Shown: positions 27,862 to 40,080 of the stretch, piece after piece
Layout of the letters: every line of letters starts with the position of its first letter
How positions within the stretch are numbered: position 1 is the first letter of the stretch
Source of the DNA: Ectocarpus siliculosus
Taxonomy: Eukaryota; Sar; Phaeophyceae; Ectocarpales; Ectocarpaceae
Reading direction: 5' to 3'
Length of the DNA: 64,000 nt
Assembly: GCA_000310025.1 (NCBI GenBank)
Contig: FN649737.1
Location: 2,638,000 to 2,701,999, forward strand
The notes under the pieces: generated by a model
The model's input: the letters and a program-made list of their open reading frames with translations, nothing else
The model's database searches: none
What the model was told of the DNA's origin: nothing
Position numbers and translations under genes: made by a program

Positions 27862-29241
27862 TCAAATGTTTCGGTTTCATTGCTGAGGGCAAAGCGTGCA
27901 TATAGAGCGGTCTAGCGTGCGACCGTTGGTACTGTTTGGTTCACTTTGAACCTACATCGTAGCACTGTTTTAATTGCAGACAGCGCTTGTTCGTGACTGC
28001 TCGTGAGGGAAGCGTGGCCGATATTTCTCTATACACAAATGTGTGTGATTTCAGATCGAAGCTCTTCAGACATACAGGCAAGGCCGTGAAGTGCGAGCGA
28101 CGTGGTTGAGTGAGTTGGGAACCTATGAAACGGACTTTTCTTCACGAGGTTTTTAGTGCCCGCACCACCGTCCAAATGGTAGCGAGTCTACGGCACAGGT
28201 AAACGTAAGTGCAGGCACAATTTAGGGTGGTTGGCCGTTGGCACTCGTGAGTTTTTTGGCGCTTGGGGCCACCACCCAAATAATTGATTGCGATTCCAAG
28301 ACAAAGATCAATACGATTCTTACAGTGCAAAGTCCAGGCAGTGGATGGAAAATGCGCGTACCTGTAATGGCGAGTTATTACCGTGGTCATCGAAAGATGA
28401 AAAGATGGAGCCGGAGTGCGCACATGAATCTGGACTACATGTTTTTTCAGGTGTTTGGCGCTATGGGCTATTCGTAGGTCTCAGTGTGAAAAACATGTCT
28501 GCGAAAGATACGCGTCGAGCATGGGCTACCTTACACCAAGAAGATGAAATGAACGCAAGTGTGACATCGTCTGCGAACCATAAGCAGCACGATTTCCACC
28601 TCAGCACGATTTCGCACCTCAGCGGCAAATCTCCACCGCACGCACCCATGATGTACCGTAGCCTATGAGATGGCGGCGAACCACGAAGAAAGTGAACAAT
28701 GAGCCACACGATTGACGTTTCGTACCTGCGACCTCCGACAAAGACGACTACAGAAAATAAAGCGTAGACAGACACTCGCGACGGAGAGGCGAACACACGG
28801 GATCCACCTTCATCCAAGAATCGGCGATGAAAGTCGCACAACTATTGGTTCACCCAAAGGAACGATGTGCATCCATTAGGGAACCGTTCTGAGGACTGGC
28901 ACTTCCTACCTGTTGCCAAGAAATCCGCGCAGCCCAGGCGTCGCCGAATGGGGGAATACGAGTTGCTCGAAAGCGTACCGTGCGTGAAACACACACAGAC
29001 ACACCCCTCCTTTCTATATGGTGAAACGCCAATCACCGAAGGGAAAACACAGTTCCCACCTCACCCTGACACCATCGCAAGTCAACAAAATTCATGCCGC
29101 GCGGTGCTCACGTACGTTTGTCAACTTCTCTAAAAGTTGCCCGTCAACAACATCGGTAGCACCGTCATCGACCCGTGATCATCTGGGGGGGTAACGCCTT
29201 GTCAACCTCTCTATCGTTGCCGATCAACAGCGGCAGTACCA
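27862..29241. other. Convergent intergenic region
   Basis: Lies between the 3' ends of the FNIP-like gene (plus) and UTP15 (minus). I see no supported exon or recognised repeat. It should contain both 3' untranslated regions and polyadenylation sites. Confidence 0.5.
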
Positions 29242-29732
29242 TCATCGACCCGACGTGATCTGGGGGGTAACGCCCCCAATATCTCCCCCCCGGCCGTCGC
29301 CGGCCGCGCACACAACTCCGTCCATCGCCCCCAGCATCGACAGCATGTCCTTCTGGAATCCTACCTCCCGTTTCACCTGTACGACCAAATGTTTTCCAAA
29401 AAAGCAGTGACAACAAACCGCCGGGTGTACGGAGTGACGTAACCGTTTCCGGATGAAATGGCTGCCGCCCCCAAAGAGCTGGGCACGCGTGAACGCAGCC
29501 GTGGACATACGTTGGTTTTCGTTGAATCGGTCAGCGTTTCGCGGGTAGTACATAGATTGCTGCTGCGCAGCGTTGTTTTCGATCCACATGTGCTCCTACA
29601 CAATGACGATGTTTCCAATGTTGCACGCTGTGTACTTGATGTGCGTCGATGATGTGCACTCTTCTGGATGCGCGTTCTCTCTATCCCGCGCGTTCTTTCT
29701 CTCTCTCTCTCTCGTTCTCTCTCTCTCTCTCT

Positions 29733-29808
<76 letters not shown>

Positions 29809-32800
29809 GTCTCTCCCTCATACTATTTCTCTCTCCCGACTAAGCCGCCCCCACCGGTGTTTGCCATCGGGGTTGGGTTGTTGTCGCTTGGCAGCGACGT
29901 TGTAACACAAGCCGATCACTTCGTGAGCTCAGCAACCAGGTTACAGATTTCGTTTTTACCTTCGTTTTTTTTTTGCGGTAACCATGAATGGTGGTGGTCG
30001 AGTAGATTATGTTGTGCGGGGTCGAGAACCCTCACTCCGCGCAAAGGGGATAATTGTACGTTGTGTTAAAATGGTCAGGCACCCTCGAGGCAGTTACACA
30101 GCGCATACAACTGTCTCTGGAAGCGAAACCACCAGAAAATAATTAGGTCATACGCAGCTGTCATCCGTAAGCAAGGAAGTAAGCACAAGATGCCGAACAC
30201 CCTTAGCAGGATGCAGCGCACCCTTCATGCGACTCGCCAAATACCTCACGGCGCTTCGCGCTTGGTGATGTGAGAGCCTGGTCCGGTGAGAACCCGGCGT
30301 GCTCCGTCCCGGCTTTGTAGGGGTGCGAGGTCAATGGTCTAACGACTACGGCATGCACGACTATGAGTACACCCCCCCCGCCCCTCCCCCCGACTATCTC
30401 CTTGTTACGGATGAAAACGCCATTTTTTTTTCTACGGGCGAGTACGTCAGGGTAATGACACCCACACCGCGACATGGGTCAAGCTGGCCTCAAACGGCAT
30501 CAACTTTCACACATCCTGGTGATGACTGAAAACAAAATGTTATCTTAATTTGTCGGCCGTCTGAACTACAGCAGAACGAAGCAAGGCTCTGTCACGACAA
30601 AGTTCGACACAAGAAAGGCCTACCTACCTGAAATTTTGACCACAAAACTCTCTCGCATATCAGCCCTCAGTATGGAACGCACTTCAAATCACAAGTTTAG
30701 GTTAATGCTTGACAGTTGACCCCAACACAAAGACCGTCAGGATCAAGATGTTGTCCCGACACATTACAGCAGGAGGACCCGCGGCCCGACCCCACGTCAT
30801 TTTCACCGCGTACGTGCCCTGTGCCCTTGTGTCTGGATCTACAAAGTGTGATCTAAAGCCAAGGGGGCCACATGGGGACAGGGAGAAGGGAAGGGGGGGA
30901 TGCACTCATAAACGCATGCCGTAGCCGTTAGACCGTAGACCTCGCATCCCAGGACGTACACACATGCCGGGCTTTCACCGGCCCAGGCTACGTTTGACAA
31001 GGATGAACCAGAAGCTGGTCAGTTTCCTTGGGTTTGCTGTGCCAACCCAGATGTTGACCGGGCATCCAGGAGAAGGGAACGGGAGGGTAAAAAACGAACA
31101 CATGCGTCCTTCCAGCTGGGGGACCGCCTTCGCCGAAATTACTTTTTATGAAGAAATAGAATGGGGAGGGGGTACGCAGACTCTATCCCAAACCCAACCT
31201 CCCCGATTGCATATTTTATCTAACATGTTTACTGAACCATGAGCTACTGCTGTAAGCGCACAGTTCAGGAGATTGGGGTCCGTGGCGGTGAGCACGGCTG
31301 TGACAAATGTTGGATGCCGCTTGGTTCTGGCGCAGATTTCGGGCTGTGTTTCAGAGGCTGCTGTAACCTTCGATATTTCAGCTCCAGTAGCAAACCTGAA
31401 CGTACCATCACGCACGAAGCCTCTTCATGGTGTCCTCTACTGATAACAGTACTAATTACCAGGTACCTGTCAACACAGATCTTATTTGAACGCCTGCCGT
31501 TTTGGCTCTTTTGACTTGAAATTAGAATGGGGCGAATTTTATCTTGGTTTCAAAGGGGGCGTGCGGAGGCAGACGCGTGAAATGTTTGTTTTTAGCAGCC
31601 TTTACTGTCGCCCTGTGCGGGAATCAACGATTTCTGTTTTTTGCGATGCCTTCCGACTGGTCTTGTGTGTCTGTTGTACAGTTTCTGGTGCTCTTGCGTA
31701 TGTTTTCAAAATTAGTCAACATCGAACTTGCTGTTCTGGGGGCCATTAATTGAAAAACCCTGCGAGGGCAACTGCTGGGAGTTTCCTCCACAGCAGGTGG
31801 TTCGTGCCCTCAAGGTTTCACCTGAGCTCGTAGCTTCGCGAAGAGGCCGAGGGCCTTAGGGGAAGACGCCACAACGTCCCCGTACATATCCAGCACGCTC
31901 GACGTGACCGCGATGAGCTGCTCCGTATGTCGAGGGTTCGTGAGGTGCCTGCGACGCAGAAAATAGCAGTAGTTCGCGAACCGTCGGGGGAACGGTCGTG
32001 GAAGGCGTGACCGTGAGAACACTACAGTCCGACACCAGTCCAAGCGGGGAACACCGTTACACAGTCCGAATAGCTCCTCGCCTGATACTAGCCCCCTCCT
32101 CAGTATGACGGCAAGAGATGGGGTGAGTGGTTACTGCTGCTTTCGTTGTTGCCTTCACATTAAAGACTTGTGAGTGAAAAAAAAAAAAAAACGCGTACGC
32201 AGCAGTTTGTACCGTCCGTCTCGGTACTCTGTGACTCCAGAATCAGCACCCCCCGCTGTCCGGCCATCTCCTCCTCCGCGGGGGGGCCGATGGCGGCTTC
32301 GTGGTATCACATTGTCGCGTGTTTTTGTCCCGTCGAAAATTCAGCGGCTTCATTTTCAGCCGGTTATCACGATCGGACGTAATGAAAAAATCTCAAACAA
32401 AGGAGAACCTACATAACCTTAGCACGACATAACCAGAGGAAAACAACAAACGCATTCTCCGGCGGCTACCGTGATCGATCGTGATGGAAAAATCTCACAC
32501 AGGAGAACCCAGACTTGGCACAACACGTGAAGAAAAACAGAAAAAAAAAAAAAACTCACTTTGCCAGGTACGCAACGACAGGCTCGAGCCCCGCCGCATC
32601 CCTCCCCGACAGCGCCTTCTCCAACGCCCCCCTCTCCCTCAACGCCTCCAACAGCGCCGCCACTACCAGGGGGCTTCCCGTAGCCAGACCCCTGTCCAGG
32701 GCCTCACGGAAACGAAACTTTCGGAGAGACTCATCGTAGGAGGCGATAGCTCTGCTTCTCCTCGCCGCTACCTGCGTTTTTTTGCCCACATTGTTTTTTG

Positions 32801-35800
32801 TTTTTTTTCGGGGCGGGGACAAAAGGGTTAGAGAAGAGAGAATGCCGCACAACAGAAGAAAAATAAACGAAACGTTGGACGCATTGATGCCTCAGATTGC
32901 ATGTGGAGACACAAGCAGAGGGTGGCAAAGAGGGCGTTTGTCTCCGCATGCGGTGTGTCTCGCTTTTGAGTCGTTAAACACAAGCAACATGCAAAATATG
33001 TGCTTTCACTGACGATTAATTAGTTTGCTGCAGAAAAACAAATGCCGTGCGTGTTGTTTTGCGCTCCTCCGTGAAGCGGCCAGTCAAAAACGCTGCTCGG
33101 AACAGGGCCAGAACTTTCCTAAACAGACACCAATCTTCTGAACAGTTGTTAAACGACCGGCATGTCCTTCAAAAAAGTGTAATTTTCTATACACAATTCC
33201 CAAACAGCCAAAGAAAACAAGGAAAGACCGTCTTTCTACTTCCATACACACGAGCCCTGTCGCCTCCACCATGAACCCGACTCAACGTACACAAAGAAAA
33301 AACAGCAACTCACCTTCACGTCCCCTTCCCCGGCCCCCTCCGTCTTCCCTCGGTTGAAATACCTGGCCGTACCGGTGCGGACAGATCGGGGACCCCCGTC
33401 TGATCCCACGGGCCCCCCGATTCTCCCCGACTTGGCCATCTCCCTCTCCGCTAGTGCCGCCGCGTGGCGGAGGTCCCTTCGCCGTATCGTCAGCGCCCGG
33501 TCCGTGGTAGCGGCGACGAGCGACGAGTTGTCGGGCGCCAGGGCAAGGGCCAGCACCGGCGCCTGGTACTTAAGCATGTGTACCACCTGGGTGGGCAGAG
33601 TGGAGGGGGGGGGGACGGGGGGCGTACTCATATGTTTTGCATGCCTTTGCGGTTAGACCATTGACCACGCGTCCTCGAGAGGACGGAGCATTGTTCCCAC
33701 AGGGCCGATCACCGATGGGCAGGGTGGAGGGGGGGGTCGAAAAAATCAGCCTCCCATGTGCATGTGGGTGCGGGAAGCATTTTTTAAACATGTGTACCAG
33801 TGACACCGCCATGCATGGCGGGAACCGCGCTACGCCAGGCTCTAGTTACGACAGGGCTCCCGGTAGGAGGCGGGAAGAGGGAAAACATGTGTCAGATGCC
33901 CAGAGCCTGGTGCTGGGGGCATATTATGCACCATGCGAGGGTGCACATGGATGGGGGCAACGGGGTGAAGCCGACATACTGAAGAACGAGTATGGCGCTT
34001 CGCGATGGCTGTGACAAGTGATTCCCGGGAGCGCATCGAAACATTTGCTCACAACCTCCATTGCAGCAGCAGCAGCAGCAGCAACCCACCTTGAAGTTCT
34101 CGAGGTTGTAAATCTTGACGTGCCTATCCAGCCCCCCCGTCAGCAGCCGCGATCCGGTGCCATCCAGCGCGAGGCAGGTCACCGTCTTCTGGTGGTTCGC
34201 CAGCGTGTGCAGCAGCCGTCCCCCCCCTCCCCCCAGCAAATCCCACACCTGACGAAAAAAAAAAAAATGCGAATCACTCGCAGGCTGAATGTGACAGGAC
34301 ACGCCCACCCACCCCACTCTCCGTCTCCAACTACAACCCGAACCGGATCCATCTTTTCAGTGCGGGTCATGGATTGGGTTGGTGGATGCTGTAGCGACGG
34401 GGGTAGTGATGAACTGGTACAGTGGCGAGCGATATTGTGGCCAGCGTCATTGCTGGCTTGATCGGGAACAGCAGTGACCAACCTCTCAACCAAGTGCCAC
34501 ATGGGACAGGAAACTGACGAACGGGGAGTGAACGTCTAGACGGCGGTGGTGATGGTGTGCGTGCTTGTAGTGTGCACCATTATGAGCAGTGTTGAGGTTG
34601 GAAACCGTCACACCGCAGCCGGACGCCAGCTGTGGGCTGGTCCTACTCCCTGCTTATTTTTTCATCTTGCTTCACCCCTCCATGACACTGCTGTGCTCCT
34701 ATGAGCCAGCCCACTCCGGAGGGATCACTTGAACACTTGGCACCAGGTTTTGTATGGGGCCAGGCTCAAGATCTTTCGTTTCGACAATCTTGAACCGTTA
34801 ACCTGTCATATCTGCCGTGGCTTAAAGTTCAGGCGCTTGCTGTACCCTAAAAAAATGAGACACTCGCCTTGACCTCGTTTCCGCCGGCGCTGACGCAGAG
34901 ACCCCCCCCCCCCAAAAACAGGCACGCCTCCACCGGAGCCCCGTGGGAAAGTTCCAGGACGTTTCCCTTGGGTTGTCGGGTGTCCCACATCTTGACGGTG
35001 TGGTCGTACGATCCGGAGATCCAGGTGTCCGGGCTCGAGGGGGAGGCCGCCAACGCGCGCACGTAGTCCGCGTGGCCTTGCCTGACCTGCGGTTTGTTGC
35101 GGCAGCGTGTTTGGTGAAGAACCACGCGCAAGGTGACTATTCCATTCCGTTGTGTATTTGGGACGATACAAAACAGTGATATTGTGAGATTGTGTACGGC
35201 ATTCACCTACAGCACCTGCTACACAAGCAACGCATTCATCATCTTCATCACCAACACAAAGGTCGATCTAGCACCACTGTGAGAAACAACGAACAAAATC
35301 TAAAACAGCACCAGCACAATCACACCCGACAACATATCCAGACACAACTACCACCACCGCCACCGCCATCAGCATTAGCACCGATAAAGCCGCAACTGCC
35401 AGAAAATACTACAACACCAACAGCAGCAATAGCAGCATCACAACCGCACTTCCTACACCAATGCGACATATCTCTCAACACCACTACCGCCACAACCTTT
35501 AGCATCAACACAGGGAAGAACCGCCACCAGAAACAACTACAACACCAACAGCAGCGCCAGCATACTCACATCAACAGCTCTTGCACCAACAGTAGTACGC
35601 CATCATGCACAATCTACTGCTGCTGCCGATAACCTGTCGATGCCCTCCTACCACACATGTCGCCAACGTGATCATACAACTGCTAGACAACACCTGAAGA
35701 CAACATGGAAACAGGGTGCACCAACCATAGTCTCAGAGCTGCACACACACCCAACCTAGCCTACATTGTACGTTGATTGCTGCTGCTACCACCCCTGCCA

Positions 35801-38651
35801 CAGCCACTAGCATCAACACCGTCCAAGCACCACCAACATCGGCAACAGCAACCATCGATACAGCAGTGCTGAAAGTTCCCTACCTGGACGGCCGTAGACG
35901 TTGGCAGATCCCACAGGCGGAGTGTTTTGTCGTCGGAGCCGCTGGCCAGTTGAAGCCCGTCGCAAGACCATCTCACGACTCGCGTAGGCGCCTTGTGCTC
36001 GCGGAATGCTCGGAGGATGCCCTTGGTCTTAACGTCGATCACCTGACACCACAAAAAAAAAACATGGGGTTGCTGGGTAAGACATGGAGGTGTTGCTACG
36101 CACGCATGAGACACTGCTTGTCAACGCCATGTATAGACAGGCATGTTATCGCAGCTGACGGGAAAAAATGTACCTAGACTAGAGAGAGAGCGGGAGAGAG
36201 CGAAAGTTCGTGGTGTACAACTGATCGGCTGCAAATGGGCGATTCCGTGAAATAACACGGTAGTTCTCCCCTCGCTCAAGTCAAGTCAGGGCACCTGCCT
36301 CCCATTCCCTCCGTGATGTCGACCTCTATGGACCAATCGACGGAATCAATCACATTGCAAGAATCTTTCGAGGCATGAAAGGCTCGATAGCGTCTCCCGT
36401 ATCAGCGACTACGGAAAAACTCTGACTACGGAAAAACTCTGGAGCAAGGCTTGCACGACCTGTGCCACATCTTACGGCGAGAGAAGGAGAAGCCCGCGAC
36501 AAGACAGCAGCAAAACCAGGAACCGTGTGTTCCGGCAACATGTCGACTACCCAGCTTCGAAACGTCCTTCCTCTATCCCTTATTTTTACAGCAGACGTAG
36601 TTCCTATTTCTGTTTCCCCCCCCGACCCTCAGCAGGATAGAGCGCCCCCTCCATGGGACTAGCCGAATACCTCAGGGCGTTTCGCGCTTGGTGATGCCCG
36701 ACCCTGGTCCGGGGAGAAACCAGCGTGTTCCGTCCCGGCTGGGGGGGGATGGGGGGTCAACGGCCAAAGGATTGGGGCATGCACGATTATGAGTACGCCC
36801 CCCCCTCACTGCCCCCCCCCCCCCCTTCTCGCCTTGACGGTCCCGGTGTGGTCCCCGGTCCCCATGAGCTTCCCGTCCGAGCGGAGCTGAGCGCTGTGCG
36901 CCACGTGGTCGAAGCGGCCGACGCTCCGAATCTGGCGCCCGGTGGCCGCCGCGTGCAGGGAGACGTGCGTGGAGCACGTCACCGCAAAGTCGTGCGGGGC
37001 CGTGGCGCTGAAGTGGATGCATGACACCGGCGCGTTGTGGGTCTGGACAAAGCGGGGACGAGCGGGGATGTAGTTAGATGACAGCATTGACGACCTGAAT
37101 CTGCTGCCCGTAGGCCAGCTTCCAACAGGGAAGGGGGGAGTCCGAGCTATGCTGTCCAACATCGCGCACGAGATATAAGGTAAGGTCGAAATACACGGCA
37201 GAGTCAGGTGTCGTAGGCGGGGGTGAGGGGGCGGTCGTTTAGCGCTCCATGAGAGAAAAAAGAGTGACATGTGGGTCCATACAGCGGGAGGGGCGGCAGG
37301 GTGCAGGCCACGGTTTCATGAGGAACGGCCGTAGATTTTTTTTTTTCGTACACACATGTGATCAACTCGTGTAAGGCATACGGCTCGCACAGTGCAAGCT
37401 TGTTTGATACGGGTCTGTGCCATCAGGGTCAGGCTCTTGCCGCTTCAAGTGGAATTTATTTTGGCAAGATGGGGGGAGAACATGATCGTATTCGTTGGTA
37501 CCAAAATGTACTACGTAGACCTCTGGTGGAATGTGTGCCTTCGTACCGATTTTTTAAGCAGGTACTTCATCGGCGACTAACTGCAGCATGGTCGGTTCTC
37601 TCTTTGAAGACAGGAGTAGCAGGTGCACAAGACATCCTGCATATGCATACCACTCTTTATCTTGTTAATTTTCTGAAAATCGAAGCAAAAACATGCGTTG
37701 TACTGCTCTAGGGAAGGCACTACGTTGCCAAAGTAAATGTTAACTTCAGGAAGCGCCCATACAAAACTTCTCCGGCGTACGCCAACAGCCGAGTGTCTCT
37801 ATGTCCACCATTGTGCCCAATATGTGGAGATTGATGGCAAGGGCGCACATGACAGGAAATAACCACGCTGGTGTAGTGTGCAGCAGTGTTGTATAGCAGT
37901 GTTGCATCGTTGCGCTGTACATTTGAGGAAGGAAACACAGCAGCCGAGCGCAAAAGACCCTACGCATAGACTACTGCTAGTGTAGCTGTGTGTTTCGCAG
38001 AGGTGACTCTTCCCGGCAAGTCGGTGGAGGGCAGTGCTGTTGCTGTTGCTGATGGTGTTCTCCTGCTGCCGCGGCTGCTGTGGCAACATCGTATATAGTA
38101 CTGCAGGCGCCAGTCTGACATCTGTACACCCCACATACTGCAGTGTAGAGAGAAACCAGCGCCGTAGACAAGGCTATTGAATGCGATGGAAGATTTGGCA
38201 GCCCCTCGCCCTTCTCGCGCGATGAGCGCAGAGCCAAGAATGCACACCCAGCACAGACTCGGCGCAGCGGCGGCGGTGGTGTTGGCGACGGTGGCCGTTC
38301 CGTTAGCGGTGACAGCAGTATGACGACACCAGTCTACACCGCGAGCAACAGCCGCAGGAGGGCATAGAGCCAGGAGCATCACCACAACTCTACTCCCGTC
38401 CCGCCGACACCTCTTCATCACCCCCTCGTCACGTCGAGGTTAGGGGGGTCGACGTGATCGACGACGGGGGGGCTCCTAGGACAGCTCACACCCTGTGGTA
38501 GCATGGTAGCCAACAACAGCAGATCTGGTCCTTTCAATCGCACCTGGACTTCGGGGTTGGTGAAATTTCGCCAGTATCGCGCCTCCGCGGTCTCGCGCTC
38601 CTGAACGCGAGGGAACCGCTTGATCGTCAGGCGCTTATACGACGAAGACAT
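29242..38651 (-). CDS. UTP15: UTP15, U3 snoRNA-associated WD40 protein of the SSU processome (9 exons)
   Basis: UTP15 is a nucleolar subunit of the t-UTP/UTP-A complex that couples pre-rRNA transcription to 18S rRNA processing. Minus-strand exons are 38544-38651, 36833-37042, 35884-36042, 34868-35086, 34090-34248, 33314-33586, 32560-32771, 31822-31948 and 29242-29376. They join in phase to 533 residues (human 518). Exon 1 has YKRLTIKRFPRV and ARYWRNFTNPEVQ, the conserved start. WD40 blades follow: exon 3 LASGSDDKTLRLWDLP, exon 4 WISGSYDHTVKMWD, exon 5 RLLTGGLDRHVKIYNL. The UTP15 C-terminal domain starts in exon 7 (YDESLRKFRFREALDRGLAT, then GALEKALSGRD) and continues in exon 8 (VLDMYGDVVASSPKAL) and exon 9 (VGFQKDMLSMLGAMDGVV). 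Introns 2 and 4 seem to use GC donors. The last intron is 2.4 kb and contains a CT microsatellite and R1/R2 repeats. Confidence 0.93.
29697..29830. repeat. CT microsatellite in the last UTP15 intron
   Basis: An imperfect (CT)n tract between UTP15 exons 8 and 9. On the coding (minus) strand it reads as GA repeats. Confidence 0.95.
30153..30376 (+). repeat. Most complete copy of dispersed family R1
   Basis: Runs from CGCAGCTGTCATCCGTAAGC through AGCAGGATGCAGCGCACCCT, GGCGCTTCGCGCTTGGTGAT, GGTCAATGGTCTAACGACTA and CGACTATGAGTACACCCCCC. It is the reference copy for the others. It has no coding capacity and no clear terminal inverted repeats. It lies in the last UTP15 intron. Confidence 0.85.
30905..31236 (-). 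repeat. Reverse partial R1 (30905-31010) and R2 (31163-31236) copies
   Basis: On the minus strand the first part carries the GGTCTAACGGCTACGGCATG block of R1. The second carries the ACATGTTAGATAAAATATGC and GGGGAGGTTGGGTTTGGGAT blocks of R2. Paired R1/R2 occurrence is also seen at 14073-14650. Confidence 0.65.
33624..33716 (+). repeat. R3 copy preceded by a G tract
   Basis: GTACTCATATGTTTTGCATG, then GGTTAGACCATTGACCACGC, then GAGCATTGTTCCCACAGGGC, preceded by runs of G at 33604-33621. It lies in UTP15 intron 5. It is the best guide to what the 40344-40443 gap may hide. Confidence 0.75.
35200..35640. repeat. Triplet-rich (CAN)n intronic tract
   Basis: A long stretch of CAC/CAA/ACA-type triplets in UTP15 intron 3. 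It yields an open frame rich in Thr, Gln and His, but without splice signals or family similarity. It looks like decayed microsatellite, not an exon. Confidence 0.6.
36626..36803 (+). repeat. Diverged R1 copy at the donor of UTP15 intron 2
   Basis: Matches R1 from CAGCAGGATAGAGCGCCCCC through GGCATGCACGATTATGAGTA and then long C runs up to 36825. The C runs end about six bases from the GC donor after exon 2 (36833), so the repeat abuts the splice site. Confidence 0.75.
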
Positions 38652-40080
38652 CCTCCTGCCCTTCTCCTCTGCCCAGCTAACACAGCTATGTTCAAGGGAC
38701 GTGTGGGTGCAGCAGAGGAGCAGAGGGAGGACCATGACCCATGCGGCGCAACCTACACGCCATGGCCTACGTGGGTATCCTATTGGCCAAATTTTGACGT
38801 TCCGTGCGTAAGAGGCAAGGAGGCAGCAGTTTCTCCGCCGCATTTTCCCCGCGACCCAGCGACTCGCGCGTGGCATATGCGTCTTCTTTGGTGTTTGGGT
38901 CTCTCTCTCTCTCTCTGAGCGGGGTAGAGTGGACACACTCTCGTCGTACACCGCTCAGTCTTTCGGGTTCAGTACCTGTGCGGTAGAATCAGTTGCAATG
39001 CCTTCGAATGGTACAGTACTGCACAGCACTACCAAGCAAAGTTTGAGAGCATGCAGTTGCGGCTTGGAGAGTACCTAAGGAAAAATAAATACACACACAG
39101 AAAGACTACCCATTCGAGATATACCCACAGTTGAACGAGATGTGGTGGAGTCTTTTCAGTGAGTGGAGGAAAACCGGCTGGGTACTGGACTTATTTCGAG
39201 AGTACTTCTGCGGAGGACGCTACACTACAAGTCGGATAAAAAAAAGCGCGCTCGCCTCCTCAATGGATTTCTGAGTGCACGGCGTGTAGAACTCATCGGA
39301 CTGCAAGCGAGGCACGCACACAGCGGGGCTCGTTGAAGGACAACTTGCATACAAGGATAATAGAACGTGTCTTCAACACCATTTTGAGCGAGAGGTGCTC
39401 TCCGCTGTAGCAAACTACTGCTATAGTTGCCCATCCGCCGTACCATCCCTTGTGAGGGGGATCTGCATCAGACTGCCTACAAGAAATGGGATGGTCAGAA
39501 GCAATAGCGCCGTTACAAGCACCACTGATTCAGCATGAAGAGGACCACAACAGCGAACAACACCATGCTTGCCGCACGACACCCACAAAGCTGTGGCAAA
39601 ACACAACGTTCCTTCTTGGGCACTAGCCTCAAAAACTTTGCACGCGCGTTCAAGAGAGAAGCCAACTCTGCTCGACGTTGTCTTGGAATCGGCATCGAGA
39701 ACCAACACTGCAAGGTAAGTGCCGTCGTATTTTTCGAGCCCCGACAATATGCAACAAACTGCTGCCCACACGCCAGTCACCTTCAAGGCCAACGTCGACG
39801 CCGAGCACTGGGCTGCCATTTCTAGTTGCCCAGAAAAACTGCGAACTCTGGTGTACTAATTATTCCGACAGTTTCCAAGGCGTCTCCCGTTCTTGTCTCT
39901 GCAAAGCCCACATGCTATTCTCCCACCCATACTCCCTTCTTGCTATAGTACCTTATATCGCAAAGTGGTGCTTGCTTCCCGCCTTTACACATCATTGTAT
40001 TGCTCTGACTCAAGAGCCAAAACGGGAGCTCTTGTATGTAGTGTCAAAATCGTGTCCTCCTGGAATTCCGGGGAAAAAAG
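38652..40080. other. Intergenic region upstream of UTP15, downstream of the NicO-like gene
   Basis: Should hold the UTP15 promoter and the 3' end of the NicO-like gene, both on the minus strand. A minus-strand frame at 39421-39819 has two hydrophobic stretches but matches no family and lacks supporting splice structure. I do not call it a gene. Confidence 0.45.

Noticed and set aside
35192-35632. Thr/Gln/His-rich 146-codon frame inside UTP15
   Set aside because: Low-complexity triplet tract within an intron, on the strand opposite to the gene.
39421-39819. 132-codon minus-strand frame with two hydrophobic stretches
   Set aside because: Could be a small membrane protein, but there is no motif and it lies where a 3' untranslated region or promoter is expected.
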